DNA of 55,662 nucleotides from an uncultured Bacteroidia bacterium. Lineage in GTDB: Bacteria; Bacteroidota; Bacteroidia; Bacteroidales; F082. A program made the translations under genes and the position numbers. The notes under the pieces are model-generated. The model made no database searches. It was not told the DNA's origin and saw nothing but the letters and a program-made list of their open reading frames with translations. Shown here in pieces: positions 16,480-25,157 of the stretch (positions are counted from its first letter, which is position 1; each line of letters starts with the position of its first letter). The stretch spans positions 1-55,662 of the forward strand of contig CADCML010000029.1 of NCBI GenBank assembly GCA_902802535.1. Reading direction: 5' to 3'.

Positions 16480-17961
16480 ATGAAGAAGCTTTACCAATAT
16501 ATCACCAAATCGTTTTTGGGCACCTTTTTCCTCACCTTTTTCATCGTGGTGTTCGTTTGGGTGATGCAATTTGTGTGGCTTTATGTCGATGACTTGGTCG
16601 GCAAAGGATTGGAACTCAAGATTATAGCCGAACTTTTGTTTTACACCTCCATCACGGCCATTCCCATGTCCCTGCCCTTGGCCTTGCTGTTGGCCTTGCT
16701 GATGTGCTTCGGCAACCTCGGCGAACATTACGAACTGGTGGCGATGAAAGCCTCTGGCATCTCCATGTGGAGAGTCATGAGGCCACTCATGAACTTCGCC
16801 ATACTTCTCAGCGTGTTGGCTTTCTTCATCTCCAACAGCCTCATCCCTATTGCCACACTCAAATGGCGCACCTTGCTGACCGATGTGCAACGGCAAAAAC
16901 TCGCCTTCAATATCAAGGAAGGGGTGTTTTACAAGGACATCGACAACTACGTCATCTACGTGGAAAAGAAAGGCAAAGACGGCAGCAGCATCTACGGTGT
17001 GAAGATTTATGACCACACCGACCGCCTGGGCAACACCAAAATCATCAGCGCCGACTCGGGCATGATGTCGATGAGTCCCAACCAACGCAACATCATTTTT
17101 ACCCTGTATGACGGCTACAACTACACCGACCTTACCCCCGACAACTATAAGGAAACACGGCCTTTCGAGCGCATGTCGTTCAAGCAGGAACAAATCAAGT
17201 TCAGCCTCGCCTCGTTCGACATGACCCGTTCGAACGAAGACATGTACAAGTCGTACCAGCAGATGATGAACATCCGCCAACTCTCCTCCTCGTTAGACTC
17301 GCTGCAACACCGTTTCGCAGGCAAACAAGAGGCTTTCTCTCAAGGCTTCTCGCGACGTTGGGCCAACTATAGTAGCATACGCGGCTCAACGCCTGAAGAC
17401 ATCGCGCAACACATCCCCGACAGTCTTGTGGCCGACACAAACCTCATCCTGAGCTGGCCCCTCCTCGACCAATACGAAGGAGAAATCCGCTCCTCCATCC
17501 TCAACATGGCCATCTCCAGCGCCCAAAACGCCAAAGACAACGCCTCGTTCAACAATGTAGACTTCAAGTCCCAGAACGAGAACATCAACAAACACAAGAA
17601 GGAATGGCACAAGAAGTTCACTTTGAGCATCGCCTGCCTCATCTTTTTCTTTATCGGGGCACCCTTGGGCAGCATTATCCGCAAGGGCGGCTTGGGTCTG
17701 CCCGTCGTCATCTCCGTGGTCTTTTTCATCATCTACCATCTCATCTCCACCATAGCCGAGCGCATGGCCGTGTTTGGCGACCTCAACATGTTCCTCGGCG
17801 TGTGGCTATCGTCATTGGTGCTGCTTCCCCTCGGACTGTTCTTCACCTTCAAGGCCACCACCGACGCGGCCCTCTTCGACGGCGACAGCTGGAAAAAATT
17901 CTTCCAACGATTGTTCAAACGCCACAAGACCCCTAAGCTCGTCGAAGGGCCGAAACCATAA
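16480..17961 (+). CDS. LptF/LptG family permease (YjgP/YjgQ)
   Basis: A 493-residue inner-membrane protein of the family whose members, with LptB and LptC, pull lipopolysaccharide out of the inner membrane toward the LptA bridge. Layout fits: three N-terminal membrane spans (SFLGTFFLTFFIVVFVWVM onward, with the family PMSLPLALLLALL and ELVAMKASGISMWRVMRP coupling region), a periplasmic beta domain of about 250 residues, and three C-terminal spans starting near SIACLIFFFIGAPLGSI. LptF and LptG cannot be separated by eye. The last ten residues (TPKLVEGPKP) derive from a palindromic repeat, so the native C-terminus has been replaced or extended. The glycosyltransferase follows after 12 bases. 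Confidence 0.88.
   Translation: MKKLYQYITKSFLGTFFLTFFIVVFVWVMQFVWLYVDDLVGKGLELKIIAELLFYTSITAIPMSLPLALLLALLMCFGNLGEHYELVAMKASGISMWRVMRPLMNFAILLSVLAFFISNSLIPIATLKWRTLLTDVQRQKLAFNIKEGVFYKDIDNYVIYVEKKGKDGSSIYGVKIYDHTDRLGNTKIISADSGMMSMSPNQRNIIFTLYDGYNYTDLTPDNYKETRPFERMSFKQEQIKFSLASFDMTRSNEDMYKSYQQMMNIRQLSSSLDSLQHRFAGKQEAFSQGFSRRWANYSSIRGSTPEDIAQHIPDSLVADTNLILSWPLLDQYEGEIRSSILNMAISSAQNAKDNASFNNVDFKSQNENINKHKKEWHKKFTLSIACLIFFFIGAPLGSIIRKGGLGLPVVISVVFFIIYHLISTIAERMAVFGDLNMFLGVWLSSLVLLPLGLFFTFKATTDAALFDGDSWKKFFQRLFKRHKTPKLVEGPKP
17930..17952. repeat. CTTCGACAGGCTCAGG-type repeat forming the LptF/G C-terminus
   Basis: CCCCTAAGCTCGTCGAAGGG plus CCG, an inverted copy of the family, encodes KLVEGP just before the stop at 17959-17961. 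Confidence 0.7.
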
Positions 17962-17973
17962 AAACTCTCCATC

Positions 17974-19191
17974 ATGAAGATACTCCTACTCTGCAACAAG
18001 CCCCCCTACCCTGCCACCGAAGGCGGTCCCATGGCGATGAACAGCATCATCACCGGCCTTTTGGAAGCAGGTCACCATATCAAAGTGTTGGCCGTCAACA
18101 GCCCGAAATACGGGGTGAAGGCGAGCGACATCCCCGAAGCCTACCAGCAGAAGACCGGCATCGAACTCATCGATGTCGACCTGCGCGTCAGGCCATTGAA
18201 GGCATTCGTCAACCTTTTCACGAAAAAATCCTACCATGTGGAGCGTTTCATCTCTGAGGATTTCAAGGCGAAATTGACCGAAGTGCTTCAAAAAGAGCAA
18301 TTTGACGTGGTGCAATTAGAGATGCTCTACATGGCACCCTACGTGGAGACCATCCGCAAGCTCAGCAAGGCCATGATTGTGCTGCGCGCCCACAACGTGG
18401 AGCACAAGATTTGGGAACGCATCGCCAAGGAAACACGATTTTTCGCCAAACGCTGGTATATCAACCACTTGGCCAAGACGCTGAAAGAGTACGAATTGTC
18501 GGCCCTCGAAACCGTCGACGGCATTGCAGCCATCACGCGCAAGGATGCCGCCTATTTCAGGAAATACTGCTCGAAACCCATCGTTGACATCCCGTATGGC
18601 GTTTATCCGGAGGAGTTTACACCACATTCGGAGATTGAGGGACATCCCAAGTTCTACCACATCGGCTCCATGAACTGGATGCCCAACGAGGAAGGCATAC
18701 GCTGGTTCGTTGACGAGGTGCTGCCCAAGACAGTCGAAAAGGTGCCGAGTTTCGTCTACCATTTAGCCGGTCGCAACATGCCCGAATGGCTCACTACCTT
18801 GAACAATCCGAATGTCGACGTCATCGGCGAGGTGCCTGATGCCAAAGTCTTTGTGGCCCAACATGATGTGGCCATCGTGCCTTTGCTTTCGGGCAGCGGC
18901 ATCCGCATCAAAATCATTGAGTCGATGGCCATGGGCAAGACCGTCATCACGACGCGTGTGGGAGCCGAGGGCATCCTTTACGACGAGGAGGTCAACATCA
19001 TCATTGCAGAGAACAAGGCCAAGATGGTGGAGGCCATCCGTAGCATCCACGACAACCCCGACATCGCTATGCGCATCGGCCAAGCCGCCCGCAAGCTCGT
19101 CGAAGAAACCTACGACAACCGCAAGATTATCAGTCGTTTGCTAATGTTTTATGAGCAAATTCGGCCTGGGAGCAAGATTAGTTTTTTATAA
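17974..19191 (+). CDS. Glycosyltransferase, GT4-like
   Basis: A 405-residue GT-B fold enzyme. The N-terminus KILLLCNKPPYPATEGGP holds the Gly-rich acceptor-side loop; the first domain includes DVVQLEMLYMAPY and LRAHNVEHKIWERIA; the second carries DIPYGVYPEEF, FYHIGSMNWMPNEEGIRWF, the nucleotide-sugar site VPLLSGSGIRIKIIESMAMGKTVITT and a final helical tail. Sugar donor and acceptor unknown. It sits between an LPS-transport permease and EttA, which supports but does not prove a role in surface glycan synthesis. It resembles in layout the glycosyltransferase at 44379-45560. Confidence 0.87.
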   Translation: MKILLLCNKPPYPATEGGPMAMNSIITGLLEAGHHIKVLAVNSPKYGVKASDIPEAYQQKTGIELIDVDLRVRPLKAFVNLFTKKSYHVERFISEDFKAKLTEVLQKEQFDVVQLEMLYMAPYVETIRKLSKAMIVLRAHNVEHKIWERIAKETRFFAKRWYINHLAKTLKEYELSALETVDGIAAITRKDAAYFRKYCSKPIVDIPYGVYPEEFTPHSEIEGHPKFYHIGSMNWMPNEEGIRWFVDEVLPKTVEKVPSFVYHLAGRNMPEWLTTLNNPNVDVIGEVPDAKVFVAQHDVAIVPLLSGSGIRIKIIESMAMGKTVITTRVGAEGILYDEEVNIIIAENKAKMVEAIRSIHDNPDIAMRIGQAARKLVEETYDNRKIISRLLMFYEQIRPGSKISFL

Positions 19192-19207
19192 ACAAACACA
19201 ATATAAT

Positions 19208-20887
19208 ATGGCACAACCCGACGACAAAAAAATCATCTTCTCGATGGTGGGTGTAAGCAAAATCATCCCGCCGTCGCGACAAATCCTGAAAGACATCTAC
19301 CTCTCCTTCTTCTATGGCGCCAAAATCGGCATCATCGGTTTGAACGGAGCGGGAAAATCGACCTTGCTGCGCATCATCGCGGGCAAAGAGAAATCCTTCA
19401 ACGGCGAAGTGGTCTTCTCGCCCGGCTATTCGGTCGGGATGCTCGACCAAGAGCCGCAACTCGACGACAACAAGACCGTCCGCCAAGTGGTGGAAGAAGG
19501 CGTGCAGGAGATTGTCGATATCCTCAAGGAATACGAGGAAATCAACAACAAGTTCGCCGAACCCGACGCGGACTTCGACAAACTGATTGCCCGTCAGGGC
19601 GAACTCACCGAACTCATCGAGCAGCACGACGCTTGGGAACTCGACAGCAAACTGGAACGCGCCATGGACGCATTGAACTGTCCCGACGGCGACACGCCCG
19701 TGCGCAACCTATCGGGTGGCGAGCGTCGCCGCGTGGCCTTGTGCAGGCTTCTCTTGCAAGAGCCTGACATCCTGCTCCTTGACGAACCAACCAACCACCT
19801 CGATGCCGAGAGCATCCAATGGCTGGAGAGCCACTTGCAACAATACAAAGGCACCGTCATCGCCGTCACCCACGACCGTTACTTCCTCGACCACGTTGCC
19901 GGCTGGATTCTCGAACTCGACCGTGGCGAAGGCATCCCGTGGAAGGGCAACTATTCCTCGTGGCTCGACCAAAAGACCGCCCGCCTCGCGATGGAGGAAA
20001 AGACCGAAAGCAAGCGCCGCAAGACCCTCGAAAGGGAGTTGGAATGGGTGCGCATGGCCCCGAAAGCGCGTCACGCCAAGGGCAAGGCTCGTTTGGAATC
20101 GTATGAGAAGATGCTCAACGAGGACGTGAAAGAAAAGGAAGAGAAACTCGAAATCTACATCCCGAATGGTGACCGACTAGGTACAAAAGTCATTGAGGCG
20201 CATGATGTTACCAAGGCTTACGGCGACAAACTCCTGTTTGAGAACCTGAACTTCAGCCTGCCGCAAGGCGGCATCGTGGGCGTGATTGGTCCCAACGGTG
20301 CGGGCAAAACGACCTTGTTTCGCCTCATCATGGGCTTGGAAAAGCCCGACAGCGGCACTTTCGAGGTCGGCGAGACCGTGAAAATCGGCTATGTCGACCA
20401 ACAACATGCCGAAATCAACCCCGAGAAGACCGTCTGGGAAGTCATCAGCGGCGGCAACGACTTGATTCAGTTGGGCAAACGAAGCATCAACTCACGCGCC
20501 TACGTCTCGCGCTTCAACTTCGGCGGCAACGACCAACAGAAGAAAGCCGGCGTACTTTCAGGCGGTGAGCGCAACCGTATGCATTTGGCCTTGACCTTAA
20601 AACAGGAAGCCAACGTGCTCCTCTTGGACGAACCCACCAACGACATCGATGTCAATACGTTACGCGCCTTGGAGGAAGGTTTGGAGAACTTCGCTGGCTG
20701 CGCCGTCATCATCAGCCACGACCGCTGGTTCCTCGACCGCGTGGCCACCCACATCCTCGCCTTCGAGGGCAACTCGCAGGTGTATTTCTTCGAGGGCAGC
20801 TATTCGGAGTACGAAGAGAACAAAATGAAGCGCCTCGGCAATGTTGAGCCCAAGCGATTTAGATACAAAAAGTTGAAAGTTGATTAA
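19208..20887 (+). CDS. Energy-dependent translational throttle protein EttA (ABC-F)
   Basis: A 559-residue soluble ABC-F ATPase with two nucleotide-binding domains and no membrane part. Walker A: GLNGAGKST and GPNGAGKTT. Signatures: LSGGERRRVALCRLL and LSGGERNRMHLAL. Walker B: LLLDEPTNHLD and LLLDEPTNDID. The PtIM linker between the domains has the EttA-type charged helix and WVRMAPKARHAKGKARL. EttA binds the ribosomal E site and gates the first elongation steps by ATP level. The ATG at 19208 gives the family length (555 in E. coli); the frame opens earlier, within the end of the glycosyltransferase gene, which is not a plausible start. Confidence 0.95.
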   Translation: MAQPDDKKIIFSMVGVSKIIPPSRQILKDIYLSFFYGAKIGIIGLNGAGKSTLLRIIAGKEKSFNGEVVFSPGYSVGMLDQEPQLDDNKTVRQVVEEGVQEIVDILKEYEEINNKFAEPDADFDKLIARQGELTELIEQHDAWELDSKLERAMDALNCPDGDTPVRNLSGGERRRVALCRLLLQEPDILLLDEPTNHLDAESIQWLESHLQQYKGTVIAVTHDRYFLDHVAGWILELDRGEGIPWKGNYSSWLDQKTARLAMEEKTESKRRKTLERELEWVRMAPKARHAKGKARLESYEKMLNEDVKEKEEKLEIYIPNGDRLGTKVIEAHDVTKAYGDKLLFENLNFSLPQGGIVGVIGPNGAGKTTLFRLIMGLEKPDSGTFEVGETVKIGYVDQQHAEINPEKTVWEVISGGNDLIQLGKRSINSRAYVSRFNFGGNDQQKKAGVLSGGERNRMHLALTLKQEANVLLLDEPTNDIDVNTLRALEEGLENFAGCAVIISHDRWFLDRVATHILAFEGNSQVYFFEGSYSEYEENKMKRLGNVEPKRFRYKKLKVD

Positions 20888-20913
20888 AAAGCTATGCTTC
20901 CAAAAAAAATTCT

Positions 20914-20921
20914 TACCTTTG
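20914..20921 (+). promoter_or_regulatory. -7 element (TACCTTTG) for the small lipoprotein gene
   Basis: Matches TAnnTTTG, 32 bases upstream of the ATG at 20954. Confidence 0.6.
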
Positions 20922-20953
20922 CAACAAATTAACCCATTAAAACATCAAAAAAA

Positions 20954-21337
20954 ATGAAAACAACCAAATTAATCCTGTGCTTTGTGGCCCTGTCCACAAT
21001 GTTTCTCGTTGGCTGCAAGAAAGACACCAGCAGCTCAATTTCCAACACTAATTGGTCACTCTTCGTCCCTGACGACCCTGCTTCTTTGTATCTGGCAGAT
21101 GTCACCTATACGCTTGAATTCGGGAAAAGCGATGTCGTTTTCACGCGCAAATACGATTATGGGGATATGGTTGAAACCTATACCCTGGAAGGCACTTACA
21201 CCTACAGCAACGGCAGCGGTGTAGCCATGATTCACGAAAATGGCGACACCACCGATTACCGTATAACGTTCACTGTTACAGGCAATACGTTGGTTTGGCG
21301 TTTCAACCTGCGTGACATTACACTCACCAAACAATGA
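20954..21337 (+). CDS. Small lipoprotein, lipocalin-like beta fold, function unknown
   Basis: A 127-residue lipoprotein. The signal peptide ends in a lipobox (FLVGC, Cys21 likely lipidated) followed by Lys-Lys-Asp. The mature part is all-beta in pattern: NTNWSLFVPDDP, YTLEFGKSDVVFTRKY, YTLEGTYTYSNGSGVAMI, TLVWRFNLRDITLTKQ. That resembles the small lipocalin-like/DUF-type lipoproteins of Bacteroidota, but no specific family can be named. It has its own promoter and stands alone between ettA and the C10 protease gene. Confidence 0.8.
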   Translation: MKTTKLILCFVALSTMFLVGCKKDTSSSISNTNWSLFVPDDPASLYLADVTYTLEFGKSDVVFTRKYDYGDMVETYTLEGTYTYSNGSGVAMIHENGDTTDYRITFTVTGNTLVWRFNLRDITLTKQ

Positions 21338-21435
21338 TAAAAGATTAATCCAATCCTAAAACACGGGGTCTTGACTTTGCTTCAATGCCTCGTTATTTTT
21401 TTCCTCAAATTGACACCTAATCAAAATAAAGCGAC

Positions 21436-21443
21436 TATCTTTG
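21436..21443 (+). promoter_or_regulatory. -7 element (TATCTTTG) for the C10 protease gene
   Basis: Matches TAnnTTTG, 32 bases upstream of the ATG at 21476. The frame opening at 21371 is upstream of the promoter and can be discarded. Confidence 0.6.
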
Positions 21444-21475
21444 CCCCCTTAGAATCAATCACAAACATTTACAAT

Positions 21476-23836
21476 ATGAAGAAACTAACTTTAGCCCTAT
21501 GCCTCATCGCTGCCTGCATGGGTAGCACAATGGCTGGCCCTGTTGACCAACAGAAGGCCCAAAAATTAGGTGCCAAGTTCTTGAGCACCACAGTTTTAAA
21601 TCAGAGAAACGCTGACATTCAACTGAATCTGGTCAGTGCTGCGGTCAATCGCGATGCCATTGACTATTATGCCTTCAATGTCAAAGACGGCGAAGGCTTC
21701 GTCATCGTGGCTGGCGACGACCGCGTAAAGCCCATCCTCGCCTACTCCACCACAGGTCAGTTCGACCCAAGCAACGTGGCCGACGGCTTCCGCTTCACCC
21801 TCGACGGCTTCCGTGAGGAAATCCAATACGTGCGCGAACACAACCTCGCTGCCACACCCGACATCACCGCCGAATGGAAATCGGTGAACGAAAGGGGCAG
21901 CCTCAATCGTGGCCAACAGACTCGCACTGTGGTAGGGCCTTTGTGCCAGACCATTTGGAACCAAAACTACCCCTACAACAGCCAATGCCCCGAAGACCCC
22001 GAAGGCAGCGGCGGTTACGTCTACGCCGGCTGCGTGGCCACGGCCATGGCGCAGGTGATGAAGTTTTACGACTGGCCTGAACAAGGTACCAGCTCGCACA
22101 GCTACCACCCGCAAGGCTATGCCCAACAGACCGCCAACTTTGGCGAAACCGAATACCACTTTGAGTTGATGCCGCTTTCCATCGACTCGACCAGCACCGA
22201 GGACGAAATCTTCTACATCGCCCAGTTCCAACACCATTGCGGCATCGCCGTCAACATGATGTATAGCGGCAGCGGCAGCGGTGCCATGTCCGACGACGTT
22301 CCGCCTGCGCTGCGCAACTATTTCCGCTACACCTGCGACGACCACGTGACCAATTACAACGGCTGGGGCTGGGGCGGCTATTCCAACGAAGAATGGGTGC
22401 AAATGCTGAAAGACGGCGGTTTGGATGAAGGCATTCCGTTGTACTACAGCGGCCAGGACGACAACTTTCAGGGCGGTCACGCCTTCGTGTGCGACGGTTA
22501 CGACGAGAACGACTACTTCCACTACAACTGGGGTTGGAGCGGTCGCGACGATGCCTGGTGCCCCATCGGTGCGCTGAACACAACCAAATACGCCTTCAAT
22601 ATGATGAACGGCTTCACCGGTCACATCATCCCGCAAAACGGCGAATATTTCATGCGTCCCGACAGCGTGGCCAACATGATGGTCATCGAAAACACCAACT
22701 TCGACGGAGTAACACTGGAATGGACCAACCCGACTCTCGACCTCAACGGTAACACCTTGACCAATATCACTTCCGTCACTTTGCGCCGCAATTCTGAAGT
22801 CATTGCCGAATTGACCAATGCCGAAGTGGGTGCCGCCATGACCTACGACGACAATGGCCTCGAACCTGGCCTTTACGAATACGCCATCTATGTCACCAAC
22901 GAGGCCGGCATCAGCCGCACCACTTACCGCAAGGTACTCGTCGGCGAGAAGTGCAATGTCGTCTTCCAACTCCATGACGACGGCGGCGACGGCTGGAAAG
23001 GCGCAGCCATCAGCGTGACCTCCGAAAACGGCCAGCGCATCGCCATCATTACGATGACTGGCGGTTCGGATTTGGTTGTTGACCTGCCGCTGCTCAAAGG
23101 CAACCTCAGCTTCATCTGGAACCACGGCTGGTATCACACCAGCGAGGGATACGACACCGATTTCGAATGTTCGTTCACCGTCCTCGATTTCGAAGGCAAC
23201 GAACTCTTCGTCAGCGACGAACTTGAAGACGGCGTTTTCCTTGCTTACGACAACAACTGCGAGGAAGGCGTGCTGACCTGCTATCCCGTGCAGAACCTCG
23301 ACGGCGAATACCTTTGGAACTCCGAAGAGGAATACGGTGCCTATCTCACTTGGGACAGCCCCGAAATCACCACTTACCTCGACCACTTCAATATTTATCG
23401 CGTTGAAGCAATAAACAAGGATGAAGAGCCCATTGCTGAGATTCCTTATAATGGCACCACTCATTACGAGTTTTTCGACAATCTCGTTGAAAATCAATGG
23501 GGTGGATACGGCTATTGGGTCACTTCCGTTTATGTCAAGAACGATGAAAAATGCGAATCTACGGATGAAGCTGTTTCCATCACCGTGACCGACGTGGAAG
23601 AAAACACTGATAGCATGATCCAAGTCTATCCCAACCCAACCAACGGCCTGCTCAACGTGAGCGGCAACGGCACGATGCACATCACTGTGAGCAACGTACT
23701 GGGACAGAGAATTTTGGAAATAACTGCCGATGGCAGCGCCACCCTTGACTTGAGTGGCTATGAATCGGGCATGTACCTCATCCGCATCGAATCCGAAAGC
23801 GGCGTGATGGTTCAGAAAGTGAACGTTAGGAAATAA
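21476..23836 (+). CDS. C10 family (streptopain/interpain-like) cysteine protease with T9SS sorting domain
   Basis: A 786-residue secreted protease. Parts: signal peptide (about 1-19, ending STMAG); a Spi-type propeptide (about 20-135) that keeps C10 zymogens inactive; the catalytic domain with Cys186 in GCVATAMAQVMKFYDWP and His335 in GHAFVCDGYDENDYFHYNWGW; an accessory beta domain; a second domain with LHDDGGDGWKGAAISV; a fibronectin-like stretch; and a T9SS type A domain starting VYPNPTNGLLNV and ending VQKVNVRK. Relatives are the streptopain of Streptococcus, interpain A of Prevotella intermedia and PrtT of Porphyromonas. Likely work: digestion of host or dietary protein at the cell surface. 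A strong terminator follows. Confidence 0.93.
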   Translation: MKKLTLALCLIAACMGSTMAGPVDQQKAQKLGAKFLSTTVLNQRNADIQLNLVSAAVNRDAIDYYAFNVKDGEGFVIVAGDDRVKPILAYSTTGQFDPSNVADGFRFTLDGFREEIQYVREHNLAATPDITAEWKSVNERGSLNRGQQTRTVVGPLCQTIWNQNYPYNSQCPEDPEGSGGYVYAGCVATAMAQVMKFYDWPEQGTSSHSYHPQGYAQQTANFGETEYHFELMPLSIDSTSTEDEIFYIAQFQHHCGIAVNMMYSGSGSGAMSDDVPPALRNYFRYTCDDHVTNYNGWGWGGYSNEEWVQMLKDGGLDEGIPLYYSGQDDNFQGGHAFVCDGYDENDYFHYNWGWSGRDDAWCPIGALNTTKYAFNMMNGFTGHIIPQNGEYFMRPDSVANMMVIENTNFDGVTLEWTNPTLDLNGNTLTNITSVTLRRNSEVIAELTNAEVGAAMTYDDNGLEPGLYEYAIYVTNEAGISRTTYRKVLVGEKCNVVFQLHDDGGDGWKGAAISVTSENGQRIAIITMTGGSDLVVDLPLLKGNLSFIWNHGWYHTSEGYDTDFECSFTVLDFEGNELFVSDELEDGVFLAYDNNCEEGVLTCYPVQNLDGEYLWNSEEEYGAYLTWDSPEITTYLDHFNIYRVEAINKDEEPIAEIPYNGTTHYEFFDNLVENQWGGYGYWVTSVYVKNDEKCESTDEAVSITVTDVEENTDSMIQVYPNPTNGLLNVSGNGTMHITVSNVLGQRILEITADGSATLDLSGYESGMYLIRIESESGVMVQKVNVRK

Positions 23837-23850
23837 AACGTCTGGAAATA

Positions 23851-23891
23851 AAAAGAAATTGGGGCGACCGTTGGCCGCCCCAATTTCTTTT
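23851..23891. terminator. Bidirectional intrinsic terminator between C10 protease and PPi-PFK genes
   Basis: AAAGAAATTGGGGCG pairs with CGCCCCAATTTCTTT (small differences at the loop side), loop near 23867-23875, with A- and T-tracts on the two sides. It serves both convergent genes and overlaps the stop codon of the PFK gene. Confidence 0.8.
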
Positions 23892-25107
23892 ACCACTTCA
23901 AAATCTTCTTGAAATCGTATTCCTCAGGATTCGGTAGGTAGGCCTTGGCCGCTTCATAGTCGGCAGGCATGATGTACTGCAATCCGTCGTTGAAAATCAA
24001 TTCAGCCTTCGGGCCATTGAGATTGACCAAGCGCGGCTTGATCTTACCGTTCTCGTCTTCCACATCCTTCAGGTACAAAGGAACGATTTCGCCCTTCGGG
24101 TTGGCGGTGACCATCGCGCCACTCACGCCCTTGTCGAAGAGTTTCTTCACGCCATAGCCGAGCAACGAGCAATAGGTCAAATCGTAGCCGTTCGGCTCGA
24201 CGCAACGGATGCCGTAGCCAATCTCGACGGGACGGCTCTTCACGTTGATGCCCAACGCTTTCAGCCTCTGCTGCAGCAAGAGGTTGAAGATGTGCGCCTT
24301 ACTGACGTTGCCGAGCTCAGGATGGCCGTGTTCGTCGTATGTGAAGGCCACACCCGACTTCTCTATTTCCTCATCGCTCATGAAATGGAACACGCCCTCG
24401 CTGATGATGACTACGCCATAATTGACACCCAACAGCTTACGCTTCACGATGGAGCTGACCACCAACTTGATGATGGCGTCGAAGGTGACTTCCGCATGAT
24501 TGAACATTTCAGGAATGACAACCATCGGGCAATGGCAGGCCGAAGTCATGCCGAAGGCCAAGTGACCAGCCTCGCGACCCATGGCAGAGATGACGAACCA
24601 GTTGCCGGAAGTGCGGGCATCTTCGTATATGGTCTGCACCAAATGCACAGCAGCATCCTTGGCGGAATAGTAGCCGAAGGTCGGGCTGCCCTCAGGCAAC
24701 GGAAGGTCGTTGTCGATGGTCTTGGGCACATGGATGTTTTGGATATGCACGCCACATGTCGCCAAGAACTTCGAGATACGGTTGGCCGTCGAAGCGGTGT
24801 CGTCGCCGCCGATGGTGACCAACAGTTTGATGTTGTTCTTGACGAAAAAGTCGGTATTAAATTCCTCGTTCTTAGGTTTGTAGCGGCTCATCTTCAGTGC
24901 TGAACCACCCTGCTTCAGAATGGCATCGGCATAGAGGAAGTCCATTTCCACCACATCGGGATTGGGTTTGAAGAGGTTTTTGTAGCCTTCGTTGAGGCCG
25001 AGAACACGATAACCGTCCTTGAGGAAGGTTTTGGCCACGGTGCTGATGACCGTGTTGATGCCAGGGGCGGGACCGCCGCCGGCGAGAATTACAATGGATT
25101 CTTTCAT
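23890..25107 (-). CDS. Pyrophosphate-dependent 6-phosphofructokinase
   Basis: A 405-residue group II/long-clade phosphofructokinase. It phosphorylates fructose 6-phosphate (or works in reverse) in glycolysis. Motifs: ILAGGGPAPGINTVI (first loop), TIGGDDTAS, in which the second Asp replaces the Gly of ATP enzymes and marks PPi use, VPKTIDNDLP (catalytic Asp, with Lys as in PPi enzymes), SAMGREAGHLAFG, and VEIGYGIRCVEPNGYDLTYCSLLG. The ATG at 25107 starts the usual ESIVILAGGG; the frame opens 12 codons earlier in an AT-rich repeat. PPi-PFK is common in Bacteroidales. Confidence 0.9.
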   Translation of the reverse strand: MKESIVILAGGGPAPGINTVISTVAKTFLKDGYRVLGLNEGYKNLFKPNPDVVEMDFLYADAILKQGGSALKMSRYKPKNEEFNTDFFVKNNIKLLVTIGGDDTASTANRISKFLATCGVHIQNIHVPKTIDNDLPLPEGSPTFGYYSAKDAAVHLVQTIYEDARTSGNWFVISAMGREAGHLAFGMTSACHCPMVVIPEMFNHAEVTFDAIIKLVVSSIVKRKLLGVNYGVVIISEGVFHFMSDEEIEKSGVAFTYDEHGHPELGNVSKAHIFNLLLQQRLKALGINVKSRPVEIGYGIRCVEPNGYDLTYCSLLGYGVKKLFDKGVSGAMVTANPKGEIVPLYLKDVEDENGKIKPRLVNLNGPKAELIFNDGLQYIMPADYEAAKAYLPNPEEYDFKKILKW

Positions 25108-25117
25108 GTTTTCGTAT

Positions 25118-25157
25118 TTAAGATTTAAAGATTTAATATTCAAAGATTTAAGATTTA
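25118..25157. repeat. AT-rich direct repeats (AAGATTTAA)
   Basis: Three or four copies of AAGATTTAA-like words fill the short gap between the GH92 and PFK genes. It is low-complexity and may be polymerase slippage. Confidence 0.4.

Noticed and set aside
21596-23896. A 766-residue open frame antisense to the C10 protease gene
   Set aside because: It mirrors the real gene through strong third-position GC bias, has no promoter or family motif, and its composition (Val/Gly/His-rich) is that of an antisense shadow. The same holds for other long antisense frames, such as 33492-34853.
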